Assembly (NCBI GenBank): GCA_025175895.1
Contig: CM046007.1
Span: forward strand, 29,097,913 to 29,161,912
DNA: 64,000 bases
Source: Wurfbainia villosa
Taxonomy: Eukaryota > Streptophyta > Magnoliopsida > Zingiberales > Zingiberaceae
Reading direction: 5' to 3'
Shown here: positions 1 to 12,340 of the stretch, piece by piece
Layout of the letters: each line of letters opens with the position of its first letter
Numbering within the stretch: the stretch's first letter is position 1
The notes under the pieces: generated by a model
What the model was told of the DNA's origin: nothing
What the model saw: only the letters and a program-made list of their open reading frames with translations
Database searches by the model: none
Program-made: the position numbers and the translations under genes

Positions 1-905
1 TTTTTTATGAACTCTTGAGATATTTCTCTTCCTAGGCATATGTCTAGTCCATTTAGGGTTGATGCATAGGTTGTTTTTTATCTTCCTAATGGTTTCCTTA
101 GGTAGAATACTTCTAGAATTGTTGGTTCTTGATTTGTCTTTGGATATAATCTCACAACTCTTAGCACCTAAACAATAAATTCTATTTCTAGCATGCTTTT
201 CATGAACAATAGTAAGTGCATTAAAATTATTCCTAGCATGCTTCTTGATACTAAAATTTGAAGGTGCATTAATAAATGATACCTTAGAGGTTTCTTTAGA
301 GGATCACCTACATTTGTAGCTCCTCCCTTGTCCTTCTTGGAGTGACTCCCCCTAGGATATTGGATCTGGTAGTGTCCTCGCTGTTGGCATTTGAAGCACA
401 CCACGTGCTCCTTGCTCTTCCTAGTGAGAACTCCAGTCTCCTTGGTCTTTGGCGCCACTTGTGTCATCTTTTTGACCCTCTTTGGACACTTACTCTTGTA
501 ATGCCCATTTTCCCTACACTCAAAATACGTTATATGCTTTTTATCTTTAATGCACATATTTGAGTTACCTTCTTGAAAGATAGGAGAATTTTGGATTTCT
601 TCTTCAATTCTCTCGGATGTAGATTGTTCATTTTGCTCTTGCTCCGATGTGGAAGGTCTCTCCTCCCCCTCAATCCTAGAGGAGGAGGCCTTTTGAACTT
701 CGTCTTCCGATCCGAATGTTGAGCATGTCTTAACTTCTAAATCCTCAATCTCTTAGGATGATGATGCATATTTTTCTTGAGATTGAGAGGATAAGCACTC
801 CTCTTCGACTTTCTCCTTATCTTGTGTCGGTGATGGACTTTTGTGGAGCTCAACTAGATTGTCCCATAGCTCCTTGCCATCTCCAAATTCTCCTAATCTA
901 GACAA
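1..905 (-). pseudogene. gag fragment of LTR element G (gag-only family), running off the left edge
   Basis: Minus-strand gag remnant related to the gag genes at 3938-4735 and 30617-31450. The protein at 557-168 carries two CCHC zinc-knuckle motifs of the nucleocapsid type, and both are damaged: the first cysteine of the first knuckle and the last cysteine of the second are tyrosines. Upstream (558-905) the acidic linker and the LGEF...KELWD segment of gag can be followed with stops. Positions 1-167 match the region just downstream of gag in element D. Known of the family: gag builds the virus-like particle. The reading frame abuts the LTR at 906 directly, without the N-terminal gag third and primer site present in the relatives. 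Confidence 0.75.
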
Positions 906-2232
906 TGTAGGAACCTTGAGGATTGGCTAGAGGGGGGGGGGTGAATTGCAATTATTTATTTTCTACAAGAAATCATTAGCGAAAACAATAGAAAAATACA
1001 ATTGAAAGAGAAAACAAAGAACACAATGCTAATAACAATCTTTAACGTGGTTCGTAGATGATGCTCCTACTCCATGATAATCCGTAAAGTGGATCACCCC
1101 TAGCAATCTTCCACTAAAACCTCATTTTGATGCAACACATCAAGGTGGAGAAGCCTTCTTACAATCACTCCTATTCTTCTTACAAGATAATGGATTTGAG
1201 TTTAGGAAGAAGAGGTTAGAACACTTGAAAGCTAAGGGAAGGACTTGAGGAGCTTAGTATGATCATTTAGAATGAAAGCATTAACCTCCTCCAAGCTTCC
1301 CTAGCTTCTATTTATAGAGAAAGGCTATTTTTGCCCGTTGAGCCCGACAGTAGTCGACTGTTGCATACCATCAGTCGACTACTATTACTGTTGACTAAAT
1401 CCAATGGTTTCTAACAAAGACTGATTGCAATCATCATGACTCAATGTCTACTTGATCAGTCGACTACCATAATCGAATGATCGGGTGTCTCCTTAGCCGA
1501 TCGATCGGCTATCAACCTTTTGTGCTCAGTAGGTGATCGCCCATAATGGCGATGAACGCTGCATCTAACTTAGCTTTTATACTTGAGTTCAAGTCTGTCA
1601 GAGACGAGCACCTTTGCTGAAATATATTGACTAGTCGACTGATACTACACACTAGTCGACTGCCAACTTATGTTCGACAGTTTGATCCATAGTCGACGAC
1701 GACCAGTCGACTGCCAATGTCTTCCAGATCCTCAAGTGTTGAACACTCGAGACCAGTTCGACTAGCACACCACAAGTATGACTAATTCATACTTGAAATC
1801 ATACCCTAAGCCTAGACTTAACCTTCTAGCTTCTCCATCAGCCTCGCACCTCCAGGATTCCTCCGAGTCGATGACTCCTTCATCCTTGCGCTTGCCTTCA
1901 AAAGCTTCATTCGATTTCGTCATGCTTTGGGATTCTTCTATGCCAAAGTCCACTTGAACTTTACGCCGCCAAGACTACATGCTTGGACTTATGGTTCAAA
2001 GACCTTACCTTTGGACTTCCTTTGCCAAAGTCCGCTTGGACTTATGCTGCCAAGACCTTCCCTTGGACTTTCCTTGCCAAGATTCACACTTGGACTTCTC
2101 TTTACCAAGTCTTTATACTTGGATGTTTCTGTCACTTAACACATTCACGGTTAGATCACAAATATTACCTAACTATAAATGATTATCCAAACATCAAAAT
2201 ACATAAATGCTTGGGGTAATGTTGCACCAACA
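906..2232 (-). repeat. 5' LTR of element G, minus strand
   Basis: Read on the minus strand it starts TGTTGGTGCA (at 2232) and ends CCTACA (at 906), the same termini as the LTRs of element A. It has the same internal order: short AAGTCCAAG/CTTGG repeat units (about 1920-2130), then a zone of AGTCGACT palindromes (1340-1700), then the family-typical end with a C-run (G-run on the plus strand at 930-941). Length is 1327 bp, shorter than its relatives. The 26 bp at 2233-2258 separate it from a plus-strand LTR in head-to-head arrangement. Confidence 0.75.
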
Positions 2233-2258
2233 GAGTTATGTCCTAAGCATAAGAAACT

Positions 2259-3876
2259 TGTTGGTGCAATTGACCCAGGTCACGATTGACCAGACTCGAG
2301 TTTGACTCAAGTAGTATTTTTGATGTTTGTGTTTTGATGTTTGACGATGAGTGAACCATTGTTTGAAAATGGATTGACTGTATGGTTGACATGGGATTGA
2401 CCATATGATAGAGAAGTCCAAGTGGGACACTTGGTATAGAAAGTCCAAGCATGGGTCTTGGCAATGGGAAAGTCCAAGTCATGAGTACTTGACATGGAAA
2501 GTACAAGCATAGGTCTTGACAATGGGAAAGTCCAAGTGAGTACTTGGCATGGAAAGTCCAAGCATGAGTCTTGGCAAGGGAAAGTCCAAGCATGAATCTT
2601 GGCAAGTGGAAATTCCAACATGGAGTTGGCAAGGAAAGTCCAAGGGTGCAGTCTTGGCCATGTAAGTCCAAGTGTGTAGTCTTGGCGGTGAAAGTCCAAG
2701 TCATGGGTACTTGGTAATTGGGAAGTCCAAGGGTTGATATTGGTGGTATAAAGTCCAAGGGTGGAGTCTTGGCAGCATAAATCCAATGGTTGGCGGTGTA
2801 AAATCTAAGCGTGTGTCTTGACAGCATAAGCACAATGTGCCTTGACAGTGTAGACTAGCTTAGCATGACAATAGCCGATAGAAGCACCTAAAGACTAGCG
2901 TATGGATGAACAAGTCATGGATGACTTGGAGGGATTCGATAGGCATAAGGCTAATGGAGGTGGCTAGAAGGCTTAGATCTAGGCTAAGGGTAGTCTAGCA
3001 AGTATGAGGTCATCATACTTGGGGTTAAACCTCATGGTTGAGGTTTAGCAGTCGACTGAGATTATAGATCAGTTGACTGATCAAGTGTTTGGACACTTGG
3101 CAGCCGAGTCGACACTAAGCAGTCGATTGAGATTATGACTAGTTGACTGCCGAGAGTCAACTAGGATAAATAGCCTTCCAATCAGCTGTTGGTTTTGGTC
3201 GTGAAGGCGAACGCAAGATGCCGAAAGGCCACTGGGCTTGAGCAATGACCATCGGGAATGACGATCGCCGGTGTATCCGTTGGCTTGCATGCTAACATGG
3301 ATCAAGTCCGTTATGAGACAATGACACTGTGGGTAGTGAACTGTGGCCTTTTGGTAGTCGACTTCTAGGTTGAAATCCAGGTCGCGCGGAGGCTTAAAAG
3401 GAGCTCGACAGAGAGGATTTCAGTAGCGATTTCTTGGGCGATTTGCTAGTGCAAGTCAAGGTCTTAAAGTGCAGCTCAAGCAATCAAACAAGCAAACATT
3501 CAAAGTCATTGTTTTAAAATTTTCTTTACTTGCATTTCATTATTGTCTTTGTATTTTATTATATTACTATTGTAATCTTTGTACGATGTTTTTCCACCTC
3601 CGGATTGTTCCGAGAAGGAGTGTATTAGTGGTGGTTTGCATCACTAGAACTCGACCCATGGAGTAGGAATCCTAAGGTTCTGAACCATGTTATATCGTCG
3701 TGTCTTTGTGTTGTGTATTCATGTGTGTGCTTGTATATTTCATTTATGCTTTATTATTATTTCTGCTGCGCATATTAACGAGTATTATAGACAAGCATGC
3801 AAGTACGAGCGAATTTCATCTATGTGAATGAAATGCGACATTCACCCCCCCTCTAGCGCTCATTGAAGTTCCTACA
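2259..3876 (+). repeat. 5' LTR of element A
   Basis: Starts TGTTGGTGCA, ends CCTACA, and is immediately followed by the primer site. Positions 2420-2800 hold a tandem array of roughly 30-bp units with the inverted pair CCAAG...CTTGG. Positions 3045-3300 hold AGTCGACT-type palindromes, several replaced by other sequence including CGATCG. The 3' end carries a short C-run followed by CTCTAGCG. Long open frames on the minus strand here (for example 2833-2243) are only the array read in translation. Confidence 0.85.
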
Positions 3877-3878
3877 AT

Positions 3879-3890
3879 TGGTATCATAGC
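3879..3890 (+). other. Primer binding site of element A
   Basis: TGGTATCATAGC starts 2 bp after the LTR end. It differs at one base from the usual plant initiator-tRNA-Met complement TGGTATCAGAGC. Confidence 0.8.
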
Positions 3891-3937
3891 TAGGAGCTCT
3901 TCTACGGATTAACAACCGGGAGCAAATGCGCTAGAGG

Positions 3938-4735
3938 ATGGAGTCGCCAAATGATGGTTTTAGGTGGGACATCAACACGCTAATTCCATAGACCTTCTAT
4001 GGACAAGAAGGTTTTGAGCAATGGAGGGCATGGATGGAGAACTTCTTCATGATGGACTTTGAAGATTGGATGATCCTAGTGAAGGGATTTGAACTTCCAG
4101 GAGGTTCAAAAGGTGGATACCTCAAGAAGAAGAGATGGACCGAAGAACAAGTCCAAGCCTTCGAAAGAAATGATAAGGTAACGTAATTGATATTAAATTC
4201 ATTACCTAACGATGTTGTGTCTAGGTTAGGTGAATTTCAAGATGCCAAGGAGCTATGGGATAAATTGGTCAAGCTCCATGAAGAACCATCCGTGGCTCAA
4301 ATAGAGAGAGAGCTCGAAGAAGAAAGCTCATCCTCACAAGAAAGTGAGGATTCGGAGGTCGAGAAGTGTTTGACATTCAGATCAGTAGAAGAAGTGGAAG
4401 AATCGGAGGAAGCCTCCACCTCTAGGATTGAGGGGGAGGAGATTAGGTCATCTTCAATACCGGAGCAATAAGAAGAAGCATCTACCTCCGAGAGCCATGA
4501 AGAATTGGACTAAATTCTTCCTACCACCATCCTAGGTAACTCAAGCACTTTCATTAACAATAAAAATCATATTATGTGTTTTGAGTGTAGGGAATATGGG
4601 CACTATAAGAGCAAGTGCCCTAAGAAGGTCTAGAAGGCTCAACCGACACCAAGGGTTAAGAATGTTGGTGTCCCCACTAGGAAAAGCAAGGAGCATGTAA
4701 TTTGCTTCAAGTGCAATCAAAGGGGGCATTATAGG
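3938..4735 (+). pseudogene. gag of element A, N-terminal part (continues at 24157)
   Basis: Degenerate gag starting at ATG 3938. The frame has stops early on (about codon 20, then near 4183 where the relative at 30617 has glutamine). The open part 4187-4471 holds the conserved LGEFQDAKELWDKL segment and a glutamate/serine-rich linker. A CCHC knuckle follows (CFEC...GHYKSKC, near 4580). A second knuckle (CFKC...GHY, near 4705) is cut by the insertion of element B at 4736. In the autonomous relatives gag forms particles and the knuckles bind RNA. The second half resumes after B at 24157, where the knuckle completes. It cannot encode a full protein now. Confidence 0.85.
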
Positions 4736-6789
4736 TGTACGATACGGTGAAAAAAAAATCGTATGGTTAGGAGTTAATTACATCTAACCTAGCTTAGGAA
4801 ATTTTAATAGTTCAATTAACCTAGGGTTAATTGAATTTGGTTAATGGCTTATAGGGTTAAAACCCAACACAAACACCCGTTAAACCAAAAACCCGACCCG
4901 CTCAATGAAAGTAACACCAGAAAGTTAAAGCTGCATCCATTCATTGTTTCTCACCGCCGCAACGACGAGCGTTTCTCTTTCGCGATCTCTTTTCCTCACG
5001 CTTCTGTTTCTCGTCGGCTCCTCATCTCGACTGAAGGTGACAACTTCTCCCTCTCTATGCGATCCCGCCTCCACGGAACGCTCGATCGCCGGACGCCCCC
5101 TCCTTCTCGCTTGTCTTCTTCTTCTCGCGACCCCTCCTCAGCGCGATCCCCTTTTCTCTGCTCGTGACTTCGTCGACTGCTGCCACCCCAGAGCTTGCCA
5201 GCTTCGCTGTGTGAGGGGACAGCGGTGAGCAATATTCCCTTGCCGGTGCTCGCGGACAAACTAGAGCAACTAGGGTGCTCGCTGTTGGAGGCTTGGGTCG
5301 ATGACAGTGTCACTTGCTCCCAATTTCACGCCGTCGAAGGTGGGTTTGATCCGATCGATCACAGCCGGAGCAAGGTAAGGCATGGATTTTTCTTACAGAG
5401 GGATCCATTTGTGGATTTGCCGTGACTAAGCTCGAAACTTGATTTGGGCAGTGGTTGTTTCCGGCCGACTGAGGATTTGGGAAGTATTGTTTGTCGGTGA
5501 AGTTCCTACTATCGGTAAGCCTAATTTCTCATTAGTTTACCATGTGTTATTTCCTTGGCTGAGACCATTGCGATTTTGGGCAGTGGCTGTTTCCGAGAAC
5601 GGTGGAATTTGGGAAGGGTTTCTGTCGGTGTTGGGGATTGGCTGCTGGTGGGAATTACAACAGCAGGTAAGCGTGATTTAGCTTCTGTCTGACTATTGTT
5701 GATTGCTAATTTTTGTTATTGTGTGGGGAGGAACTGATGGGTGATGTGTTGAATGAAGTGGTTAAATAGTTAGGTATCTAAATTGGTGGAACTGTGTGGC
5801 TGTGATTGTGGTTGCAGTAGGCGGTTGAAAGCTGATTCGCGACCTCTGCCGAAATTAGGGCAGCAAGGAACTGATCGGGGAAACTGAGCAATTAGGGGAA
5901 AGTTCCAACCAGTAGTAAGCTTAGTTTATCTCATGTTCATAAGTGATTATTGCTATTTGAATTTCTATTATCGTACAACCGTGAGTGATCGGAGGAATGG
6001 AGGGGGGCTATGAGATGGAATTCCTTTCGGTGGAGATGGTTGTGGGATTGGTTTGTGAAGTGTTGACTGGGAATTATCATATATATGGTTGGGTAATTGA
6101 AATTAGGAAATAAGGTGACTTATGATGTGATTGAGGGTCTAATGTGAAGGTTAGTTATATTGAATCAACCTTGGATAGTTTGGGGAATTTCTCCTAAATT
6201 GTATTCGATAAAAAGGATGCGACTATAAGAACGATATAGTAATTAATTCGTATTTTGTAGTCTACTTGTACTAAAATGTAATTGATGATATTTGCAGGAC
6301 GTGGATACGAGATAGGTACGCGACTGTGAGGACTACATTATTACGAGCATTACAGCAGGTGGGTAATTCCTACCCTGGTCAGGTAGTTTAATGCATACAG
6401 ATTTAGATGCATGATCATCTTATATGATCATGTTACCTTGACTATGTTCTTATTTATCTTATGCTTGATACTTTACCTTTGGCTATTAACTCCATTGCTG
6501 CTATCATGTTTATTTTACCATGATTAGGAGTTATATATATAGGTGATGTAAGTAACTTAGAATTTGTTTAAGTTAAGTGCAAATAGTAAAGTTCGAATGA
6601 CGACCTGATTGTAAATTGGGCAAAGAGGTCATCTATAGGTAGGTAATGTGTTGAACGTAGGGTTAATTCTAATACCCTTAGGTTGCATGTTTACTACCGA
6701 CCATGTACTGTGTAAATGGTCAGGTGAATTGTATTTAGTGTGTCGCTACGGACCGGTGGTCCTAGCTCATTATAATCAATTTGAGTACG

Positions 6790-6891
6790 ACTCTCTACAG
6801 GATAGAGAGTGCGTCGATCAGTAAGTATGACTCTCTACACGATAGAGAGTGCGTTGATCTAGTTAGTATAACTCTCTGTAGAATAGAGAGT
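6790..6891 (+). repeat. Three tandem stem-loops in the LTR of element B
   Basis: Three 21-nt inverted repeats with arms ACTCTCTA / TAGAGAGT (third copy ACTCTCT / AGAGAGT) at 6790-6810, 6830-6850 and 6871-6891, spaced 40-41 bp apart. The same trio recurs in the 3' LTR near 22660-22765. Each can fold in DNA or RNA with a 5-7 nt loop. Confidence 0.85.
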
Positions 6892-7340
6892 CTATGGTGG
6901 ATGTCTGTATGTGAGACATTGCATTCATATCATTTGCATGCACGCTGGCGACGAGGTCTCCCTTGTGGTTGAGAGGGTCGCCAGTCATCCTGCCTCCACG
7001 GTTACTCATAGGAGGAGTAACCAATGTGAGGGTAGATTATTATGGTGCCGCACTTTACCACTATAGACGGTGGTAGTTGGATTTGCGTGTTGTAGTCCTG
7101 TGTGTGTGGCACTCGACCACTCATGGGTATTGACTGTCGGAGTGGCCAACAGCAGGGACCCCCATCGTGTAGCTTGCTCTTCACGCTTATATGCTACTCG
7201 ATCATACTGCCCACTCAGCCACTCGAGAGTAGTGGTTGGTGTTGAGTTGGAACAGTTGTCATGCTCGAGCCACCGAGGCCACACTGGGATCGTGGTAGCT
7301 TTAGGGTGAGCCGACATGACCATGCATGCTGCATTGCCGA

Positions 7341-7539
<199 letters not shown>

Positions 7540-8347
7540 TTATTGTGATGCTGCATTTGTATGTACTATGCTTGTTGCATTTGTTTGTACATATGCATAC
7601 ATGCTATTGCATTTTCTGTATGGTAGTAGACCTGTACTTGTATACTTGTTGGTTATTCACTGTGATACCCTCGACCATATCAGGATGTAGTGTGAGTTAG
7701 TATTATTCTTTATACCTTATGTTGTAGATATATGCCCAGGTTGGATGAGGATAGAGTAGCTGACTGTCAGGTATGTCAGCATCGTTTGTTGTTCAATTTA
7801 CTTAGTGTATGCATGCATGTATACTTGTTATGTTGATGTATACCTATTGTACGAGTAGATTAAACTGTTGAATGACATGTAATATTGATATATATATTTA
7901 CATGTTCTAGCTTATTATCTGCTGAGTTTTACTCACCACCACAGACTCTGGTTTTTTCTGTGGCCCAAGTAACAAGTCAAAGTCTTTGTGACGGCTTGGA
8001 GCTGTGCCGACGATCCATCCCATCTCCATTTTTCTGAGTCTCCTGAGCATTTTGTTTCTATTATGGATTTTTCTCTATATTATATCGTGGACTTGTTTTG
8101 TGTCGATGTTTTATTTACAGTTTAGCATTGTGGACTTGTCAGGTGGTGTACACCTGTGTGTTTTGATTTGGATGTTAGTATATATGTTGTTTATGTTTCC
8201 GCTGTGTTTGATATATTTATATCTGTTTGTTATGTTGTTGTTGTGGGCCTACGGGCCTTGTATTAACCCGAAATGTTGCCACGTACAGGGGAGATGCTGT
8301 CCATTTGATTTTCGACACGACATACTCTTGGAGCATGACAACTTTAT

Positions 8348-8359
8348 TGGTATCAGAGC
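8348..8359 (+). other. Primer binding site of element B
   Basis: TGGTATCAGAGC, a perfect initiator-tRNA-Met complement, 7 bp after the LTR end. Confidence 0.9.
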
Positions 8360-8563
8360 CGAAGGTTCCTGCGATTCCATACAATGATTTTGTTTTTGAG
8401 TCTTGGATTCTTGGGAGTCGGTATATTTTTCGGATTTGGTTTTTGTGAGATGGGATTGACAGCGACATAAGCTCCAGGCAGCACGAAGTAAGTATTTCTG
8501 ATAATTTATACTTAAGTTAGATACTTATCTAGACTTGTTCAACAGGTGTATACTGTCAGAGTT

Positions 8564-9185
8564 ATGGCACCTGTGCAAACTCGTGGTCGAGGTCGTCCAT
8601 CCAGGCGAGCAGCCAGAGTGGTGGGACAAGATACGATTACGACTGAGCCAGCTACTCAAGCACAACCTCAGCAATCCCCTATTGGTGGTACAGAGCCTCA
8701 GAATCTGGATATACCACCGACTAGGTCGGCACCTACGGATTCCGGTTGGCTCAATGTTAAAGCACGGATACTCGTATTAACACGTTCGACCAAGGACAAA
8801 TTTACCTTATTCCGAGGGGAGTCTGATCCATCGATCACACGTGCATGGCTGGAGAATTTGGAGGATACTTTTGAGTATATGGACTGTACGGACGATGAGA
8901 AGGTGGGCCTTGCTGCGTATCACCTCAGAGATCAGGCCGTTACTTGGTGGAAAATGCAGAAGACTCTACTCGGGGAGCGAGGGATTTCTTGGGCTGCCTT
9001 TCGAGATGCTTTCTGGAGGTAATACTTTCCTTCCGACATTTGCTACGGCACGTCGTCAGGAATTCCTGAGTCTAAAGCAAGGCGACCGTTCCGTCATGGA
9101 GTACAACGCAGAGTTTACCAGACTATCAGAGTTTTGCTCTCATTTGGTAGCACAGGATGCAGATCGGATGTACCAGTTCACACAG
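8564..9185 (+). pseudogene. gag of element B, N-terminal part (continues at 18773)
   Basis: Ty3/gypsy gag starting at ATG 8564. After a basic, proline/glutamine-rich start comes the conserved retrotransposon gag domain: a TKDKFTLFRGESDP segment, then ...DEKVGLAAYHLRDQAVTWW. The frame stops at 9022. The next piece, including QEFLSLKQGDRSVMEYNAEF, lies in another frame, so there is a frameshift near 9015. Element C then cuts the gene at 9186, within ...MYQFTQ. After C and its CACAG duplication are removed the frame continues at 18773 as GLAAYIRARM, the expected gag sequence. Role in the family: particle formation. Confidence 0.9.
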
Positions 9186-11390
9186 TGTTGGATTTCCGGC
9201 ACCGCGGCGTGTGTGTGTTCGATCACGTTTCGTAAACATGAACACAGCGGAAGCAATAAAAATAATAAATCTACATTTATTACAACACACACAACACACG
9301 CATGCATATTACAACAAGTGTAGACATAACCGTAAATTTAAATTTGCAATAAAAGGAAATTTATCTACGTTATACCTTTCGTATGACGTGTAGCGGGAAC
9401 GGCATCAACCGGAACGATCCTCGCTAGAATCGTCTCTATCCGTATCCACACCGAGTTCCTCGGGATGACTTCGCTAAGCCACGAGCTTCGTCTTTGTACG
9501 GGTTACTAGCCTCGTGTTGAAGACGACGTGATTGAGAGATGATCACGATCCGAATCCAAATTCGGATCATAATACGAGTTCTCAAAACTCGCTTCTCCGG
9601 AAAGGTATTCGTCAACCAATTGATGAATCCTTCGTCCTCCACCTCAGAAGATTACCGGAGATCAAATCCCCGGTAAGTTAGCCACTGTCGGAGCTCTACC
9701 CATCATCCAAACGATGCTCCGACGAGAGGAGAACAAGCTGTCCAGAAAAACTGGACAGCTTTGGTGGAGGAGATAGGCGCTGGCCAACCAAGGGAAGAAA
9801 AGGCTCACCTTGATGCCAAACCTATAGGAGATCACCGGAGGGTCGCCGGAGGATCACCAGCTGAAGCTTGGTCGCCGGCAAGGAGCTGGACGGCGGCACA
9901 ACAAGCTGGGCGGCAATGGAGGTTGGGCGGTAATGAAGGTTGGGCGGCAACTCCAAGCTAGGGTTTTGGATTAGGGCTTAATTATCCCTTAAGCCCTCTT
10001 TTATAGAGAACTAATTCTCTTAATAGTTATTGGATCATAACCATTAGACCCGTTAACCCGCTCCATTAAGATAAGTTAAAATAAACCAAACCATGATGGT
10101 TTATTTTAAGTTAAAACGAACCGAACCAACTTTTGGTTCATTCGTTTAAAATAAATCAAACCCTTTGGTTTATTCTCCTCCATTGGATTAGAACCAAACC
10201 ATTTTGGTTCATCCATTATGTCTTCATAAGACACGGCCCATCCACACTTCCATTGCGACTGAAACGATTTCATGCTCGCTTCATGTTTGGTCCAACCAAA
10301 CCTTGTTTCTCTCGGTCTGAGATTCCTATTCTCAAGCTCGTTTTAAATTCTTTGGATTACGCTCGTTGTGCGTGTGACCAAATAGGTTCTCAGTTTATGT
10401 TGGCCGTCTATAATTAACCATTAATTATAGAACGATCATGAGTGGCACCTAGTAGTATATCATGATCCCCAATTAACCGAAAAGATCAACGGTTGATCCA
10501 GAACTATTTCTGAAACCCTTCAGTAGCTCGAATGATTCGTGCCTCATTCCCTTCACTCATCTTATACCCACTTGGTTCAGGACATGGTCTATAGTGTCAG
10601 TCCCCACTAGGCTGACTACGTCACACCTAGCCCAAGTATCATTTCCTCGTCCTACGGATTCTAGTTACTCCACATGTATCGAAGAGTACCTTACTCTAAA
10701 CATGTAATGCTTTGGCCAAAGACTTTAGTAACAATCCGACGAGAGGCCATGGGTATACATCTCCTCGCAAGGAGTGGTAAATCCTTTATAGGCTATTCAA
10801 ACACCTTCGATCACTTCAACTTATACCCAATCATCCCGGGTCCACATCTCCTTAGAGATGCTTGCTTAAGATGTCAAAGCATAAGTCTCCATGATCAAGA
10901 TGACTTGAATACCGCAAGTCAAAGGAACATCGCACTTAAGCCACGAAGAACTTCATTGACATATCTATATATGTAGAACCATATGAAGTCTTACGGCTGG
11001 TCACTCCAATGAACTAGTTACCATAACTAGCATCCACGATTAACTCCGGACATCACTATGTCTCCAGCCAGTGAGAATCAGCTGCTTGGATACACCAAGG
11101 AGTATACCTTGTGCTAGTCTCGACGGAATTGATGGTGTCCAAATCCATCAATTCATCGACTAGGGATAATTCCGATACATCACAATTACACATGTAGAGA
11201 TACTCACTAGTTGTGATCCAATCACAAATTCTCTCATGCTGTGAATCGTATCGTGGACATTCAGTAAATGAGTTTAAGATCTAATCAAATACATAAAACA
11301 TGTATACTCAAATAGTGAATCTTCATTTATCATATAAATGGTTCATACATAAGGCGATTGCCTTAGGACATCTCTCATATATTACTAACA
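9186..11390 (-). repeat. 3' LTR of element C
   Basis: On the minus strand it starts TGTTAGTAAT at 11390 and ends ...AATCCAACA at 9186. It aligns throughout with 16563-18767 at equal length, with scattered point differences. Short open frames here (9436-9642, 9761-9961, 10133-10417, 10674-10976) recur in the other copy and have no recognisable product. Confidence 0.95.
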
Positions 11391-11405
11391 GACTCCCACT
11401 TGGCC
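11391..11405 (-). other. Polypurine tract of element C
   Basis: On the minus strand GGCCAAGTGGGAGTC directly precedes the LTR start TGTTAG. In this group it primes second-strand synthesis. Confidence 0.85.
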
Positions 11406-12340
11406 TAATGCCAATCGCTACGGTATCCAATACCATAAGCTCGAACATGACCCTCAAACTTATTTTGAGGTAATGCCTTAGTCAAGGGATCCGCTAAGTT
11501 CCTTTCAATGGGAATTTTCTCGATTTGTATTTCGTTCCTACTGATGATCTCTCTGATAAGATGATAGCGGCAAAGCACATGTTTGGATCGTTGATGAGAC
11601 CTTGGCTCTTTCGCCTGTGCAATTGCTCCATTGTTGTCGCAGTAGACTGGTATTGCTTCAACAATGGCCGGAATCACACCAAGTTCATGAACGAACTTCT
11701 TGATCCAAATCGCTTCCTTTGCTGCTTCCGAAGCTGCAATGTATTCTGCCTCAGTGGTAGAATCCGCTACAGTCTCTTGTTTGGAACTTTTCCAACTCAC
11801 TGCGCTCCCATTCAAGGTGAACACGTATCCAGACTGAGACCTGGAATCATCCTTGTCTGTCTGGAAGATGGCATCCGTATACCCGCGTATGACCATGTCC
11901 CCTTCTCCATATATTAGGAACACATCCTTAGTTCTTCTCAAGTACTTAAGAATCGTCTTAACAGCCGCCCAATGATCCATTCCCGGATCGGACTGGTATA
12001 TGCTCGTGACACTCAGAGCGTACGATACGTCGGGCCTTGTACATAACATAGCATACATGATAGATCCTATTGCGGATGCATAGAGAATCTTACTCATGCA
12101 AATCCTCTCGTCTTCTGTGTGCGGACACATAGACTTCGAAAGGTGTACCCCATGCCTGATGGGTAAGAAACCTTTCTTGGATTCCGACATGCTAAACCTC
12201 TTTAGCACTCGGTCTATATATGTAGACTGCGAAAGACCAAGCAACCGTTTCGATCTATCTCTATAGATCTTAATCCCGAGGATGTAGGTTGCTTCTCCCA
12301 GGTCTTTCATGGAGAATGTCTTGGATAACCAAACCTTCAC
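11405..12340 (-). pseudogene. Element C pol, C-terminal part: end of reverse transcriptase and RNase H
   Basis: An open frame of 311 codons starting inside the reverse transcriptase (FSMKDLGEATYILGIKI), followed by the connection (SRPDV-type motif, here TRPDVSYAL) and the RNase H domain. RNase H residues seen are the aspartate in GYTDAIF (usually a serine precedes it), glutamate in TEAEYIAA and aspartate in DNNGAI, ending with LADPLTKALPQ. In copia elements this part is not a separate protein. It is cut from the upstream frame by frameshifts at 12341-12460, which contain the catalytic YVDD (codons at 12390-12379) in a third frame. The ATG used is internal, so no independent protein is implied. 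Confidence 0.92.

Noticed and set aside
2236..2833. Long minus-strand open frames (up to 196 codons) with repeated LDFPCQD and WTFPLPR
   Set aside because: They are translations of the 30-bp LTR repeat. The same happens at 26885-27514, 29029-29433 and 34081-34727. No start context, domain or conserved frame.
4844..5425. Several overlapping open frames in the 5' LTR of element B, repeated at 20815-21294
   Set aside because: The frames differ between the two LTR copies through indels and both strands are open, which fits CpG-rich non-coding DNA.
8348..8359. tRNA-like strings near LTR ends
   Set aside because: They are primer binding sites only 12 bp long, not tRNA genes.
9757..9961. Open frame of 66 codons present in both LTRs of element C (also 17138-17338)
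   Set aside because: Conserved only because the LTRs are nearly identical. No domain, and low-complexity glycine/alanine/tryptophan content.
11525..11917. Plus-strand frame of 130 codons
   Set aside because: Lies opposite the RNase H region of element C, which has clear motifs on the minus strand.
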